The notes under the pieces were generated by a model that was given only the letters and a program-made list of their open reading frames with translations, did no database searches and was not told the origin of the DNA. Positions 1 through 8,557 of a stretch of DNA of 64,000 nucleotides are shown here, piece by piece. Both the position numbers and the translations under genes were made by a program. The number at the start of each line of letters is the position of its first letter. Positions within the stretch are counted from its first letter, which is position 1. The stretch comes from Vibrio gigantis (GTDB lineage: Bacteria; Pseudomonadota; Gammaproteobacteria; Enterobacterales; Vibrionaceae), in the NCBI RefSeq assembly GCF_024347515.1, contig NZ_AP025492.1, positions 1,426,001-1,490,000 on the forward strand, written 5' to 3'.

Positions 1-383
1 TGAATTCCTTCCTTTCCTCTAATCGTTAGCACGTTTTGCTCAGCTTCGAAGCGGCTTAGTGCTGCGCAGCGAAATGCCACCTCCATCAGCGTTTTACTCA
101 GTCCCAATAACGACATGCGTTGAGTGTCGCTAGCCTTGGTCGCTGCTAGTTTTTCAGTTGGGTAAGCTTGCATGAGAAATTCGCAGATCGTTAAGCTCTC
201 GGTGAGTGTAACCTCATCACTGGTTTCTAGAACCGGAATGGTACTGAATGGATTGATTGTGACCAATGTGTTTGGCGTTTGCCACGGGTCGATCCATTCA
301 AGAACTATTGGAGCATCACACAGATAGGCCGTGGCTAACACTGCTCTGGAGAATGGAGAGGTGTCGTTTAAATACAGTTTCAT
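1..383 (-). CDS. Glutathione S-transferase family protein (3' part beyond window)
   Basis: The frame starts at the ATG at 383 and runs off the left edge, so only about 127 N-terminal residues are visible. They look like the thioredoxin-fold N-domain of a GST: MKLYLNDTSPFSRAV at the start, NPFSTIPVLE around the cis-Pro loop, then an LTES segment that would contact the glutathione gamma-glutamyl group. The helical C-domain is outside the window. The gene lies 14 bases downstream of the MFS gene on the same strand, so the two are probably cotranscribed. Substrate cannot be inferred. Confidence 0.85.
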   Translation of the reverse strand, partial: MKLYLNDTSPFSRAVLATAYLCDAPIVLEWIDPWQTPNTLVTINPFSTIPVLETSDEVTLTESLTICEFLMQAYPTEKLAATKASDTQRMSLLGLSKTLMEVAFRCAALSRFEAEQNVLTIRGKEGI

Positions 384-397
384 GAGCGATTCCTTTG

Positions 398-1600
398 CTA
401 AGAATTTATTTGAGCAGTGTTTAATATCTGTTGTTTGGTTGATGTAAACGCAATGCAGAGTACCGACAAAATGAGTGCACTCGCGCTGATCATAAATAAG
501 AGGTTATAACTGGTGAGTTGCGGGGCGTAATGAGCCATAACGAAGCCGACTATTCCTTGCGATATCGCAAAAGCCATTGTCATTGCTCCCCAAGATTTCG
601 TATGGAGCTGTGTCCCAACGATCTCTAAGGTATAAGTTGAGACCAGTGTTACGGTGCCAGGCGTAAACATACCGACCAACAAAGATGAAGTAAAAAGTGC
701 TGTTTCACTGGTGCTTAATAGCGGAAGAGCAACCCCCACAGCTTTACAAATAAACGCAGCGAATAGTGCTTTTTTAAGTCCAAATTTATCACCTAGTATA
801 CCGGTTACTATTGGCCCAATTGCTGCCCCTATGCCAAAGACAGCCCAATAAAAACCGCCACTCGAAAAACTCATTTCTAGCTCTCGAACAATGTAATCGA
901 CCCAAAAGAGAGTGTGGGGTAAATAACCGATGGCGCTAAAGCTATAGGCTACAAGTACGCAGCTAATGCTGATGCGCTCATTCTTAGATAAGGCATTAAA
1001 CGTCGATGGGCTTTTATCGCAATGGTTTGGCTTAACCTTAAGAGACCATGTGTTCCACGTCAGGACGGTTGCGAGGAAAGCGATTGCACCCATACCTAAC
1101 CATGCACTTTCAACACTTTGGTAGATTAGCAAAGGTATTATGGTTCCTGAAATCATGGCACCTAGACCAATGCCTGAAAATACGACGCCACTGATTCTTG
1201 CTTTCATCTCTTGAGGGTGAAGGCTGGTGATCACGGGTGGTGCGAGTACCATAAGTACGGCTCCCGATACACCCGCAATGGTTCTAAGCGTTAAAAACCA
1301 TTCAAAGGGCGCAGACTTTAAAGCACAACCAAGATAACTAAAGCTACTTAACAACAGAGAGGCGCGTATGAGTGTGCCTGTTGAATAATACCTTTGTAAA
1401 AAGCTCGAAGCAGGAGCCCCGAAGATATAGCCAATCAGTGTCGCAGCCCCAAGTATGGAGGCATCTTCGCTTGAGAACCACCCACTTTGAATGAGCACTG
1501 GCATTAAAGCTATATAAGCAAATCGCCCAATGCCGTTTCCAACTAATGTTGCTGCGAGCCCTGCGAAGGTGTTGCGGTTCAATAGTTTTACGTGCTGCAT
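398..1600 (-). CDS. MFS transporter, YbfB/YjiJ type
   Basis: 400-residue polytopic inner-membrane protein with about 12 hydrophobic segments, the normal length for the major facilitator superfamily. The N-terminus has the NGIGRFAYIALMPVL and GYIFGAP patterns typical of the YbfB/YjiJ branch, and a second-half motif GDKFGLKKALFA matches the loop 8-9 copy of the MFS signature. Members are presumed drug or metabolite/H+ antiporters; the cargo is unknown. It lies upstream of the GST gene on the same strand, which may suggest detoxification, but that is inference. Confidence 0.85.
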   Translation of the reverse strand: MQHVKLLNRNTFAGLAATLVGNGIGRFAYIALMPVLIQSGWFSSEDASILGAATLIGYIFGAPASSFLQRYYSTGTLIRASLLLSSFSYLGCALKSAPFEWFLTLRTIAGVSGAVLMVLAPPVITSLHPQEMKARISGVVFSGIGLGAMISGTIIPLLIYQSVESAWLGMGAIAFLATVLTWNTWSLKVKPNHCDKSPSTFNALSKNERISISCVLVAYSFSAIGYLPHTLFWVDYIVRELEMSFSSGGFYWAVFGIGAAIGPIVTGILGDKFGLKKALFAAFICKAVGVALPLLSTSETALFTSSLLVGMFTPGTVTLVSTYTLEIVGTQLHTKSWGAMTMAFAISQGIVGFVMAHYAPQLTSYNLLFMISASALILSVLCIAFTSTKQQILNTAQINS

Positions 1601-2015
1601 GTCACGTACCCTTAATATGTGTCTGTAACATTACGCTAACATTTAAAGCTGAGCTTTCTCAACTGAGTTTTTGCTCTACTTTGTAGGGTTTGATGACAGG
1701 TCAGATTCTTTGTAAGTGTTAGATTGGTCACTTACATTTCAAGCTCTTGCTGGGAATGGGAATGGTAATAGGAAAGGGGAGGAACTGAATCCGGATCGTG
1801 ACAAGTGTGGCTCTATATTCAGCGAAAAATAATAATCTCACATTAATTTCTCAAATAAATAAAAACCCTCTGAATACTTACCAATCTCAAGAAATAACAT
1901 TCTAAAAATGATCGTGTAACAACTCTTTAACTGATTGTATTGTCGCTGTGTTCTCTGTCTTAGTTGCATATCGTTACCAAGCTCAGAACATACCATTATT
2001 TTTGAGGATCTGAAT
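1601..2015. other. Divergent intergenic region between two MFS genes
   Basis: About 415 bases separating the minus-strand YbfB/YjiJ-type gene from the plus-strand leader ORF and MFS gene. It should hold both promoters. No convincing operator palindrome, terminator or RNA gene was found. A 69-codon reverse frame at 1838-2047 has no ribosome binding site or recognisable product. Confidence 0.4.
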
Positions 2016-2090
2016 ATGAACGGAAAACTTATAGCGGCTTTATTCATGCGTGACCCTATTCAAGATTTTCTTTTAGAATCGGCGGCTTAA
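2016..2090 (+). CDS. Possible 24-residue leader peptide
   Basis: A short frame begins at the ATG at 2016 behind a good Shine-Dalgarno (GAGGA at 2004-2008, 7-base spacing) and ends in a TAA at 2088-2090 that directly abuts the ATG of the following MFS gene. The product would be MNGKLIAALFMRDP... ending in LLESAA. The MFS gene has no separate strong ribosome binding site, so translational coupling is plausible. No homologue is recognised, so it may be a regulatory leader rather than a functional peptide. Confidence 0.4.
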   Translation: MNGKLIAALFMRDPIQDFLLESAA

Positions 2091-3281
2091 ATGACTCTTT
2101 GGCTAAGGCTTATAACATCGCGGAGCTCATTCACGATGTTGGTTATCATCGCTATCGCGTCAGTGATAGCGAATACGGGCTGGCGAGTCGTTATGAATAA
2201 CTTCGCTGTCGACACTGTTGGTATGAGTGGGGCTGACGTGGGTGTATTGCAGAGCGTTAGAGAGATCCCAGGCTTGCTCTCATTTACCGTTTTGTTTCTG
2301 TTGTTCATCGCGTCAGAACAAAGAGTCGCGGTATTGTCGGTTGCGACATTAGGGCTAGGCGTTGCGGTAACTGGCTATTTGCCTTCGATTTATGGCTTCT
2401 ATTTCAGCACGACGATTATGTCTATCGGTTTCCATTATCTAGAAGCGGTGAACAAATCACTCTCAACACAATTGTTAGCGGCTGAGAACTTTAGTGAATC
2501 AATAGGAAAGATTCGCTCTGCCGCCTCGTTTTTCTCGATGGTGACTTTTCTAGGCATTATGGTTGCGAGCTATCTGTTTGATGTTTCAGATAAGGCCATT
2601 TTCTTTACTTGTGGAGCAATATGTTTCTGGCTAGCGGTCTATTTGGTCACGTTCCAAGATACTTACACAGAGGTTAAGCAACACACCAAACTTATTGTAC
2701 GACGCGAGTACACAACCTATTACATTTTGACCTTTTTAAGTGGGGCAAGAAGACAGATCTTTGTGGCATTTGCTGGCTTACTGATGGTGAGCAAGTTTCA
2801 ATATACCATCGCGATGATGGCCGCACTGTTCATGGTCTCCAGCTTAGCTGCGACGCTTGCTCTTCCTTATGTTGGGAGATTTATCGATAGAGTAGGAGAG
2901 AGGCAAGCTTTGATCATTGAGTATGCCGCGTTAGTGTTGGTGTTCCTATCTTACGCATTCGTGGATGATCATTATGCGGCCGCGGGGCTGTATGTTATCG
3001 ACAGTATTATTTTTAGTTTTGCGATAGCTTTAAACACGTACTTTAAAAAGACAATTAGGGAAGATGAAGTGGCTTCAACGGCGAGTTTGTCGTTCACCAT
3101 CAATCATATTGCAGCGGTGTTCCTACCATTTTTGTTGGGAATTATCTGGATGTCTGGTTATCAATGGGTATTTGTTACAGGAGCAGTGATTGCTTTGATT
3201 AGCCTGTTGGTATCGCTGACCATGGGAACTACGCTGCACCAGCGGATTAATGGGTTTGATAAGCGACAGAAACGGGTTTGA
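2091..3281 (+). CDS. MFS transporter
   Basis: 396-residue inner-membrane protein with about 12 transmembrane helices. The first half carries NTGWRVVMNNFAVD and a conserved VLQSVREIPGLL loop; the second half has YVGRFIDRVGERQAL, which matches the MFS loop motif (G-x-x-x-D-R-x-G-x-R). The start follows directly after the stop of the 24-codon leader ORF. It is a monocistronic plus-strand unit. Substrate is unknown; nothing downstream suggests a pathway. Confidence 0.82.
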   Translation: MTLWLRLITSRSSFTMLVIIAIASVIANTGWRVVMNNFAVDTVGMSGADVGVLQSVREIPGLLSFTVLFLLFIASEQRVAVLSVATLGLGVAVTGYLPSIYGFYFSTTIMSIGFHYLEAVNKSLSTQLLAAENFSESIGKIRSAASFFSMVTFLGIMVASYLFDVSDKAIFFTCGAICFWLAVYLVTFQDTYTEVKQHTKLIVRREYTTYYILTFLSGARRQIFVAFAGLLMVSKFQYTIAMMAALFMVSSLAATLALPYVGRFIDRVGERQALIIEYAALVLVFLSYAFVDDHYAAAGLYVIDSIIFSFAIALNTYFKKTIREDEVASTASLSFTINHIAAVFLPFLLGIIWMSGYQWVFVTGAVIALISLLVSLTMGTTLHQRINGFDKRQKRV

Positions 3282-3354
3282 TAAGTTACAGGAACAATAG
3301 CGACTCTCATCAAGAACTACAGCATTTTACATCGAAGGCTCAGGTTATTTGCCA

Positions 3355-3441
3355 ATGCTAGAGCAATCAGAGCAGTTCAACACAACGCAGATGGAAGCGG
3401 TTAAGTCGGTGTCTAAAATTAACAGTGCAGGTGATGTTTAG
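3355..3441 (+). pseudogene. Decayed copy of a short repeated reading frame (copy A)
   Basis: A 28-codon frame reading MLEQSEQFNTTQMEAVKSV followed by an unrelated tail. It aligns codon by codon with the frames starting at 4089 (MLDQIDQLNTKLMKAVKSVK) and 9687. The shared bases include the start context and the stretch GCGGTTAAGTCGGTG. There is no ribosome binding site. It is probably a remnant of a dispersed short repeat rather than an expressed gene. Confidence 0.4.
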
Positions 3442-3517
3442 GAGGCGTGGAAATAGTGAGACCAATACCATTGGCTTAGGTATCTCATGAACTGATTGGC
3501 TTTAAGCAAAAATATAA

Positions 3518-3548
3518 GTCAGTACAATTGAAAATTAATTGTACTGAC
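3518..3548 (-). terminator. Terminator of the 84-residue hypothetical gene
   Basis: Perfect 12-bp inverted repeat (GTCAGTACAATT / AATTGTACTGAC, 7-base loop), 22 bases past the stop of the minus-strand gene ending at 3571. Read on the minus strand it is followed by a T-rich tract, as expected for intrinsic termination in that direction. Confidence 0.75.
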
Positions 3549-3570
3549 TAATGACGATAAGAAATAGAGC

Positions 3571-3825
3571 CTAGATTGACAACCCACCAGCTCCTGCAGT
3601 CGCAATTCCTATCCACATTTGTGATTTCGCTAAGACTCTTAATTCATCACCATGAATGGATTTAAACGTTTCATGCGCTACTTGGCCATTTTCAGCATCT
3701 ATAATGTCGCCTATGAGCTCAAAACCTTGATCAATGAGTTGTTCGTTTTCCGTTGTAAATGAAGGGCTATGTACATCTAAATGAACTAATATTTTATCTT
3801 TTTTATAAAATTGAAATGAAGCCAT
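3571..3825 (-). CDS. Small hypothetical protein (84 aa)
   Basis: A soluble-looking 84-residue protein starting MASFQFYKKDKILVHLDVH and ending in a glycine/alanine-rich, mildly hydrophobic tail (GIATAGAGGLSI). It has its own terminator at 3518-3548 and stands alone, which supports its being a real gene. No family is recognised. The N-terminal half alternates charged and hydrophobic residues, as in a small alpha/beta fold, but no function can be assigned. Confidence 0.55.
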   Translation of the reverse strand: MASFQFYKKDKILVHLDVHSPSFTTENEQLIDQGFELIGDIIDAENGQVAHETFKSIHGDELRVLAKSQMWIGIATAGAGGLSI

Positions 3826-4088
3826 ATTTACATCCTAATTGGTCATTAAATGTTCAAGATCATGGTAATTTATGGGATGGTTAACATCAATTGATTTTAT
3901 AAATAAAAGTGTGTCCGAATATTTAGAGCTTCTTATCTACTTGGCTGATTATAAATAGGGTAGAGCGCAAGGAGATCGCGCGTATTTCTCACAAAATTGG
4001 AGAATAACGAGTTATTAAATTCAATAACTGTTCAGTCGATAGTTTCATGACTTAAAAAGGATATATGAATAGAAAGGGCCACTTCCCA

Positions 4089-4289
4089 ATGCTAGATCAA
4101 ATAGATCAGTTAAATACAAAGTTGATGAAAGCGGTTAAGTCGGTGAAATCGGGTGGTTATCAACGTTCGGGAGATAAAACGAAGGCCTCGCGTATGCGAG
4201 GCCTTTTTGTGTTCCGGCCAAAACCTAATAATGGCGAGGGTCGAACATTCGATAACTCTTATTTAAAGGAACTCTTATTTAAAGGTTAA
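4089..4289 (+). other. Short repeated reading frame (copy B), running through a terminator
   Basis: The longest copy of the MLDQIDQLNTKLMKAVKSVK-type frame. It is open from 4089 (an in-frame ATG lies upstream at 4065) through the hairpin at 4183-4208 to a TAA at 4287-4289. It overlaps the stop of the convergent DUF3360-like gene. No Shine-Dalgarno precedes either ATG, and the C-terminal half is just translated hairpin (KASRMRGLFVF), so a genuine full-length protein is unlikely. It is listed because three copies of the N-terminal half occur in this window. Confidence 0.3.
4183..4208. terminator. GGCCTCGC-type terminator, copy 1
   Basis: AGGCCTCGC / GCGAGGCCT stem with a 4-base loop and TTTTT tail on the plus strand. 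It lies 77 bases beyond the stop of the minus-strand DUF3360-like gene, and a weaker T-rich stretch follows on that strand, so it probably works in both directions. Three other copies of this hairpin occur near 8.4, 12.3 and 17.0 kb. Confidence 0.75.
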
Positions 4290-5794
4290 CGAAAACTCGG
4301 GATAATCGCTGGGATTCCTGGTAGAAGGCCAACCAATGCCATCACACCACTTAGTACAATAAACATAGCTCCAGGTAACACCCAACGGTTCATTTTACTC
4401 AGTTCACTGCTACGTTCTTTACAACCGACTAAGCCTAAGTTATCTAACAGCATGGTGAGAGCCCAACCAAATGCAGGGTTAACGAGCGCTGAAGAAAACA
4501 CAACAATTGCTGCTGATTGGGTGGTTTTCCCTTCACGTGTCATTTCCATTCCAGCTTCTAGCAATGGCACAAATACGCCAACAATTAACGCGACACAAAG
4601 TACAGGCTGCCATATAGCTAAATCCATCGGGTAGCCCCAAACAGCGGCGATAATACAGAACAGAGCCGTGAGCAATGCGCCAGCAGGAATAGGGCGTTTA
4701 GCAATTGCTGCAGGGACGATATAAGTACCCCATGAAGACGTAAAGTTAGTACCGCCAAGTAGAGAACCGAACGTTTGACGAATTGATGCCGTGGTCATGG
4801 TGTCATCAATGTTCATGTGTACTTTTTCGGTACGTTCTGGATAGCTGATCTTTTGGAATACTTGATGGCCTAAGAAATCTGGTGACCACATAGCCACAGC
4901 TAAAATAGCAAACGGCAATACCACCATGAAGTGTTCAATCGTTGGTAGGCCTAGCATCCAACCTGTATCTTCTCCCCACCAATACATAGGGTTCATGTTA
5001 GGCAAGCCTGGTTCAGTGTGGAAAGCAAATGGGGCACCCATGGCAAATGCAATCGTACCACCTAGCAAGCAGCTAAGAGGGACAGCTAGCCAACGCTTAC
5101 GGAAATGTTCCAATAACGCGTACAAAATAATGGTGCAAAAGATCACGACAAAAGCGATATGACTCATACCGATTCCTTCAGCCCAAGCGAAGAGTTTTTT
5201 CACTTGAGAAGCGGTTCCAACAAAGCCAAGGTAAAGTAATAAACCGCCACACACACCTTTACTGGTGAGGTTGGCCAACATGCTGCCACCTTTACTGATG
5301 GCTAAAATTAGGCCAAAAGCACCAATCAACAAGCCAAAGGCCATAGGGTGTCCGCCGGCTGCAACGACAATCGGAATTAAAGGGATGAGTGGGCCGTGTG
5401 TACCTGCGAGGTTCGCGGTCGGCAATAAAAAGCCAGAGAAAAGAATGATGAAAACAGAGGCGATGAGTAGTTCATAACGAACGTTTTCTAAAATGAAGCC
5501 TTCATCTAGCCCTAGAGCCCCGGCAAATGTTGCTGCAATGGCACCCACCATAACAACTTTACCGATGGTAGCCGCCATCGCTGGGATAGTATCTTCTATC
5601 TCAAATCGATAATCTTTAAACGGCAAATTAGGACGCCAGCGTTTAGGCGCCATGATTTGTAATTCATGCTCTAAATATTGTTCGCGGGAATCAAATTCCG
5701 ATCTTGGTTTGTGTTGTTGTTCATAAGTGAGTTCATCCTCATTGGCTTGAGGCTTATCTGCTTGTATATGTACGGACTCTAAAGTACTGCTCAT
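4286..5794 (-). CDS. Polytopic membrane carrier, DUF3360-like
   Basis: 502-residue protein: a charged cytoplasmic N-terminus of about 65 residues (EYLEHELQIMAPKRWRP), then at least ten hydrophobic segments. Re-entrant-looking motifs (AGTHGPLIPLIPIV, FGSLLGGTNFTSSWGTY) resemble the half-helix repeats of UraA/SulP-type APC-superfamily carriers. I recall this architecture as the Vibrio/Shewanella DUF3360 family, of unknown substrate. The start is supported by AAAGGA seven bases upstream. It is monocistronic, with a long upstream region. Confidence 0.7.
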   Translation of the reverse strand: MSSTLESVHIQADKPQANEDELTYEQQHKPRSEFDSREQYLEHELQIMAPKRWRPNLPFKDYRFEIEDTIPAMAATIGKVVMVGAIAATFAGALGLDEGFILENVRYELLIASVFIILFSGFLLPTANLAGTHGPLIPLIPIVVAAGGHPMAFGLLIGAFGLILAISKGGSMLANLTSKGVCGGLLLYLGFVGTASQVKKLFAWAEGIGMSHIAFVVIFCTIILYALLEHFRKRWLAVPLSCLLGGTIAFAMGAPFAFHTEPGLPNMNPMYWWGEDTGWMLGLPTIEHFMVVLPFAILAVAMWSPDFLGHQVFQKISYPERTEKVHMNIDDTMTTASIRQTFGSLLGGTNFTSSWGTYIVPAAIAKRPIPAGALLTALFCIIAAVWGYPMDLAIWQPVLCVALIVGVFVPLLEAGMEMTREGKTTQSAAIVVFSSALVNPAFGWALTMLLDNLGLVGCKERSSELSKMNRWVLPGAMFIVLSGVMALVGLLPGIPAIIPSFR

Positions 5795-6388
5795 GTTGAT
5801 TCCTTTCGTTCACACTCTAAGGTGTGTTATTCCAACAAACGTTATTGACTCACGGCACGAAGATTTAGCTGAGTTGCTATAAAGTTTCTGCCACGAAGAA
5901 CTCGATGACTGTATTTTATATATGAGCAGATTTATTATTAATAAGTGAAATTAACTCACTATCAAATACGAATAACAAATCAACCTATAATTTAAAAAAT
6001 TATGATAATTCAGTAGTTAGTACCTTATACCAAACCAAAAAAAACAAATAGTCTCAGTTAGTTAGACATTAGTCGTAGAGTTAGGCGACTAGTATGCGAC
6101 CCTGTAGGGAATAGGCATTTATTCAGAAATAATTAAGTAATGTTCGACAATAAATGGCTTGATTTTAAAACCCCGAGAAAATCTATCGACTCATGTTTAG
6201 TTGCATGCTTGACTGAGTTCTTGGTGTGATTTGATAGTGAACATCTGCTCCAGTTTTATGCCGGATATATTGGGGCGATAAACAGTGTCAGGCCTTGCCT
6301 TTTGCCACTAAATCTCTACTACGTTCTGCCCCTGATAGTGATAGAATCTCCGCATCATAATTATCGAGAAACTAGGTATTTATAAACA
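5795..6388. other. Long divergent intergenic region
   Basis: Nearly 600 bases between the DUF3360-like carrier (minus) and the 112-residue protein (plus). The carrier-proximal 250 bases are AT-rich and probably contain its promoter. No RNA gene, clear operator, terminator or small ORF with a ribosome binding site was found. Confidence 0.4.
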
Positions 6389-6727
6389 ATGTTTATCCAT
6401 CACGTTAACGGCATCGACTGGCTGGTGATTACAGCTTTTGAAGAACTGAAAACTATGTTTATCAAAGATGCTGGTCCCATCCCATCTTACTTCTCTACCG
6501 CCAGTGAATTGAGCCTGATTGATCAAGCCAAGCGCAGCTATGGATTTTTGCCTACACTCCGCGGTGTGGTCACCGATACCGGCACGTATCAAAGTAAAGA
6601 TCTGGAAGAAGATTTGAACCCACAGCTTGCGTGTATAGTTGAAGGGCGTGGTCGGGTGTTTATCTATCACGGCGACTATGTGGCTTTTGTGGATGACGAG
6701 CAAACCTTCATTACCCGAATGGACTGA
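6389..6727 (+). CDS. Hypothetical protein (112 aa)
   Basis: A soluble acidic protein starting MFIHHVNGIDWLVITAFEELK and ending DDEQTFITRMD, without signal peptide or membrane segment. No family is recognised. The plus strand was preferred over a 128-codon antisense frame because its composition (balanced, acidic, Trp/Tyr present) looks like a normal cytosolic protein whereas the antisense frame is His/Cys-rich. The start has only a weak, distant AGG. It precedes the patatin gene by 96 bases and might share its transcript. Confidence 0.55.
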   Translation: MFIHHVNGIDWLVITAFEELKTMFIKDAGPIPSYFSTASELSLIDQAKRSYGFLPTLRGVVTDTGTYQSKDLEEDLNPQLACIVEGRGRVFIYHGDYVAFVDDEQTFITRMD

Positions 6728-6823
6728 AAATGATTCAGTAACTTGAAATGGGCAAATCAGTATCACGGCTACAGGATTTTACCCAAAGATTTGAAAGAAC
6801 TAATGAATTAAAGGATTAGTACA

Positions 6824-7696
6824 ATGGCAAAAACGATCTCATTGGTACTTGGTAGTGGTGGCGCTAGAGGCTTAGTTCATGTTGGCGTTATCCGTTGGCT
6901 GATTGAACATGGCTATCAGATAAAATCCATCTCTGGCTGTTCAATTGGCGCACTTATCGGTGGTGTTTACGCGGCAGGTAAGTTAGATGAATTTGAAGAG
7001 TGGGTCACCAGTATCGATCAATCGGATATGGCTATGATGTTGGACTTTTCATGGCAATCGAGTGGCATGTTTAAGGGGGACAAGATCATCGACACACTGC
7101 GTGGATTAATCGGCGAGATTTCAATTGAAGATCTGCCTATCCCTTATACCGCAGTTGCCGCTAACGTCGCCGATGAAAAAGAGGTTTGGCTGCAATCAGG
7201 TTCTCTGTTTGATGCCATTCGCGCCTCTATCTCTTTGCCACTATTCTTCACACCTCATGTCATCAATGGAGAAGAGCTGATTGATGGCGGAGTACTTAAT
7301 CCCGTTCCGATTGCGCCTACCTTCAGTGATAAGACAGACTTTACGCTGGCTGTGAACTTAGGTGGTGAGCCTGAAACGGTTAAACAGGAAACGACATCGG
7401 TTTCCCTACCTACAAAAGAGAGTAACCTGCATGAGAAGGTTGTTCATTTTATCGATAATCTAGGTAGCAGTGTAAAAAGCAAAATGAGTTTTAACTTTGC
7501 AGCTTACGACATTGCCAACCAAGCGTTTGATGCGATGCAATCGACTATTGCTCGCCAGAAATTGGCCGCTTATCCTGCCGACATTACGCTTGAGATCCCA
7601 CGCAATGCCTGCGGCACCTTAGAGTTTGATCGCTCACAAGAGATGATAGATAGAGGCTACCATTTGGCACAGGCTAAACTCGGCAACAGGCTTTAA
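6824..7696 (+). CDS. Patatin-like phospholipase (RssA/YchK type)
   Basis: 290-residue cytosolic serine lipid hydrolase. The oxyanion-hole motif GSGGARG is at residues 10-16, the nucleophile elbow G-C-S-I-G places the catalytic Ser at 40, and the second member of the dyad, Asp154, is in IDGGVLNPVP. Length and motif order match the bacterial RssA/YchK group rather than secreted ExoU-type toxins, and there is no signal peptide. The next gene starts one base after its stop, so the two form an operon. Natural substrate is unknown. Confidence 0.88.
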   Translation: MAKTISLVLGSGGARGLVHVGVIRWLIEHGYQIKSISGCSIGALIGGVYAAGKLDEFEEWVTSIDQSDMAMMLDFSWQSSGMFKGDKIIDTLRGLIGEISIEDLPIPYTAVAANVADEKEVWLQSGSLFDAIRASISLPLFFTPHVINGEELIDGGVLNPVPIAPTFSDKTDFTLAVNLGGEPETVKQETTSVSLPTKESNLHEKVVHFIDNLGSSVKSKMSFNFAAYDIANQAFDAMQSTIARQKLAAYPADITLEIPRNACGTLEFDRSQEMIDRGYHLAQAKLGNRL

Positions 7697-7697
7697 G

Positions 7698-8342
7698 ATG
7701 AGAGACAGAAAAGACATGTTGAAATTGTTGCGCCAGATGAAAAAGTGGAAACTTGCGTCGCTTAGCTTGATCATTCTCGTTACCACTTTCTTTATCTATC
7801 ATCAGTTCGGTAACAGCATGTCCCGTGCCGATGAGGCAAAATTTCTAATCGGGCAACTTAATACTGTCTTGGATGCTGCTGAGCAATATTCTCATGATAA
7901 TGGTTCTTTGCCCCCAATTACTTCCGATACTGACACTAAATTCGGCTACTTAAATATCAATCACTTAATCGAGAATCCGGGCATATCAACATGGCAAGGG
8001 CCCTACCTCGCTTTTGACGATACATGGATTGGTGGTGATCAGTATATTGACCACCCAGACTACATAGCAACGCAATTACTGCTTAAGGAAAAGGGGAGTC
8101 AGTGGGTACGAGGAAGCTCAGAAACCGGCTGTAATGCGTCGTCACCAGTATGCTCTCTTGCGGCTTGTATTTGGTTGGTGCCAACAAAAGTCGCACGAGA
8201 TATTAATCAGATTGTGGACGGAGATACGAGTATAGAAAGCTCGGATGCGACAGGAAAAATACGTTACGACAACACTTTTGGTGGCGCTCTTGTATGTATG
8301 ATTGGAGATGATTACCCAATGCCTTCGACACAGCCAAATTAA
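7698..8342 (+). CDS. Membrane-anchored protein with pseudopilin-like N-terminus
   Basis: 214 residues with one N-terminal transmembrane helix (about 18-36) and a periplasmic remainder. After the helix comes ADEAKFLIGQLNTVLDAAEQY followed by DNGSLPP, a layout reminiscent of type II pseudopilins (long helix, then a short loop giving the expected sequence length for alignment with GspG-like proteins), but the prepilin peptidase motif is absent. It contains four cysteines in two nearby pairs (C-N-A-S-S-P-V-C and C-S-L-A-A-C share a Cys). It follows the patatin gene by one base, so cotranslation is likely. Function is not known. Confidence 0.6.
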   Translation: MRDRKDMLKLLRQMKKWKLASLSLIILVTTFFIYHQFGNSMSRADEAKFLIGQLNTVLDAAEQYSHDNGSLPPITSDTDTKFGYLNINHLIENPGISTWQGPYLAFDDTWIGGDQYIDHPDYIATQLLLKEKGSQWVRGSSETGCNASSPVCSLAACIWLVPTKVARDINQIVDGDTSIESSDATGKIRYDNTFGGALVCMIGDDYPMPSTQPN

Positions 8343-8442
8343 GTCGTTTCTTATTAATTACTGGCCGCTTCGTTTTTTTTTTTACTTGACCTGGACTCGA
8401 TAGACGTAATATTGGTAAAGCGAGTTGTTCTGTAGATAAAAT

Positions 8443-8469
8443 TAAGGCCTCGCGTGTGCGAGGCCTTTT
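8443..8469 (+). terminator. GGCCTCGC-type terminator, copy 2
   Basis: AGGCCTCGC / GCGAGGCCT stem with TTTT tail, about 100 bases after the patatin operon. It is preceded by GATAAAATTA, a lead-in shared with the copies at 4.18 and 12.3 kb. Confidence 0.78.
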
Positions 8470-8557
8470 GATTTTCTGGTAATAACAATAAACTAATCTT
8501 TAATAAATTATTGGGCAGAAGGGTTCTAGTCCATACAAATTAGAGCCGTTATTATCC

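Noticed and set aside
6380..6766. 128-codon minus-strand frame opposite the 112-residue hypothetical protein
   Set aside because: His/Cys-rich, no recognisable domain and no ribosome binding site; the plus-strand frame has normal composition.
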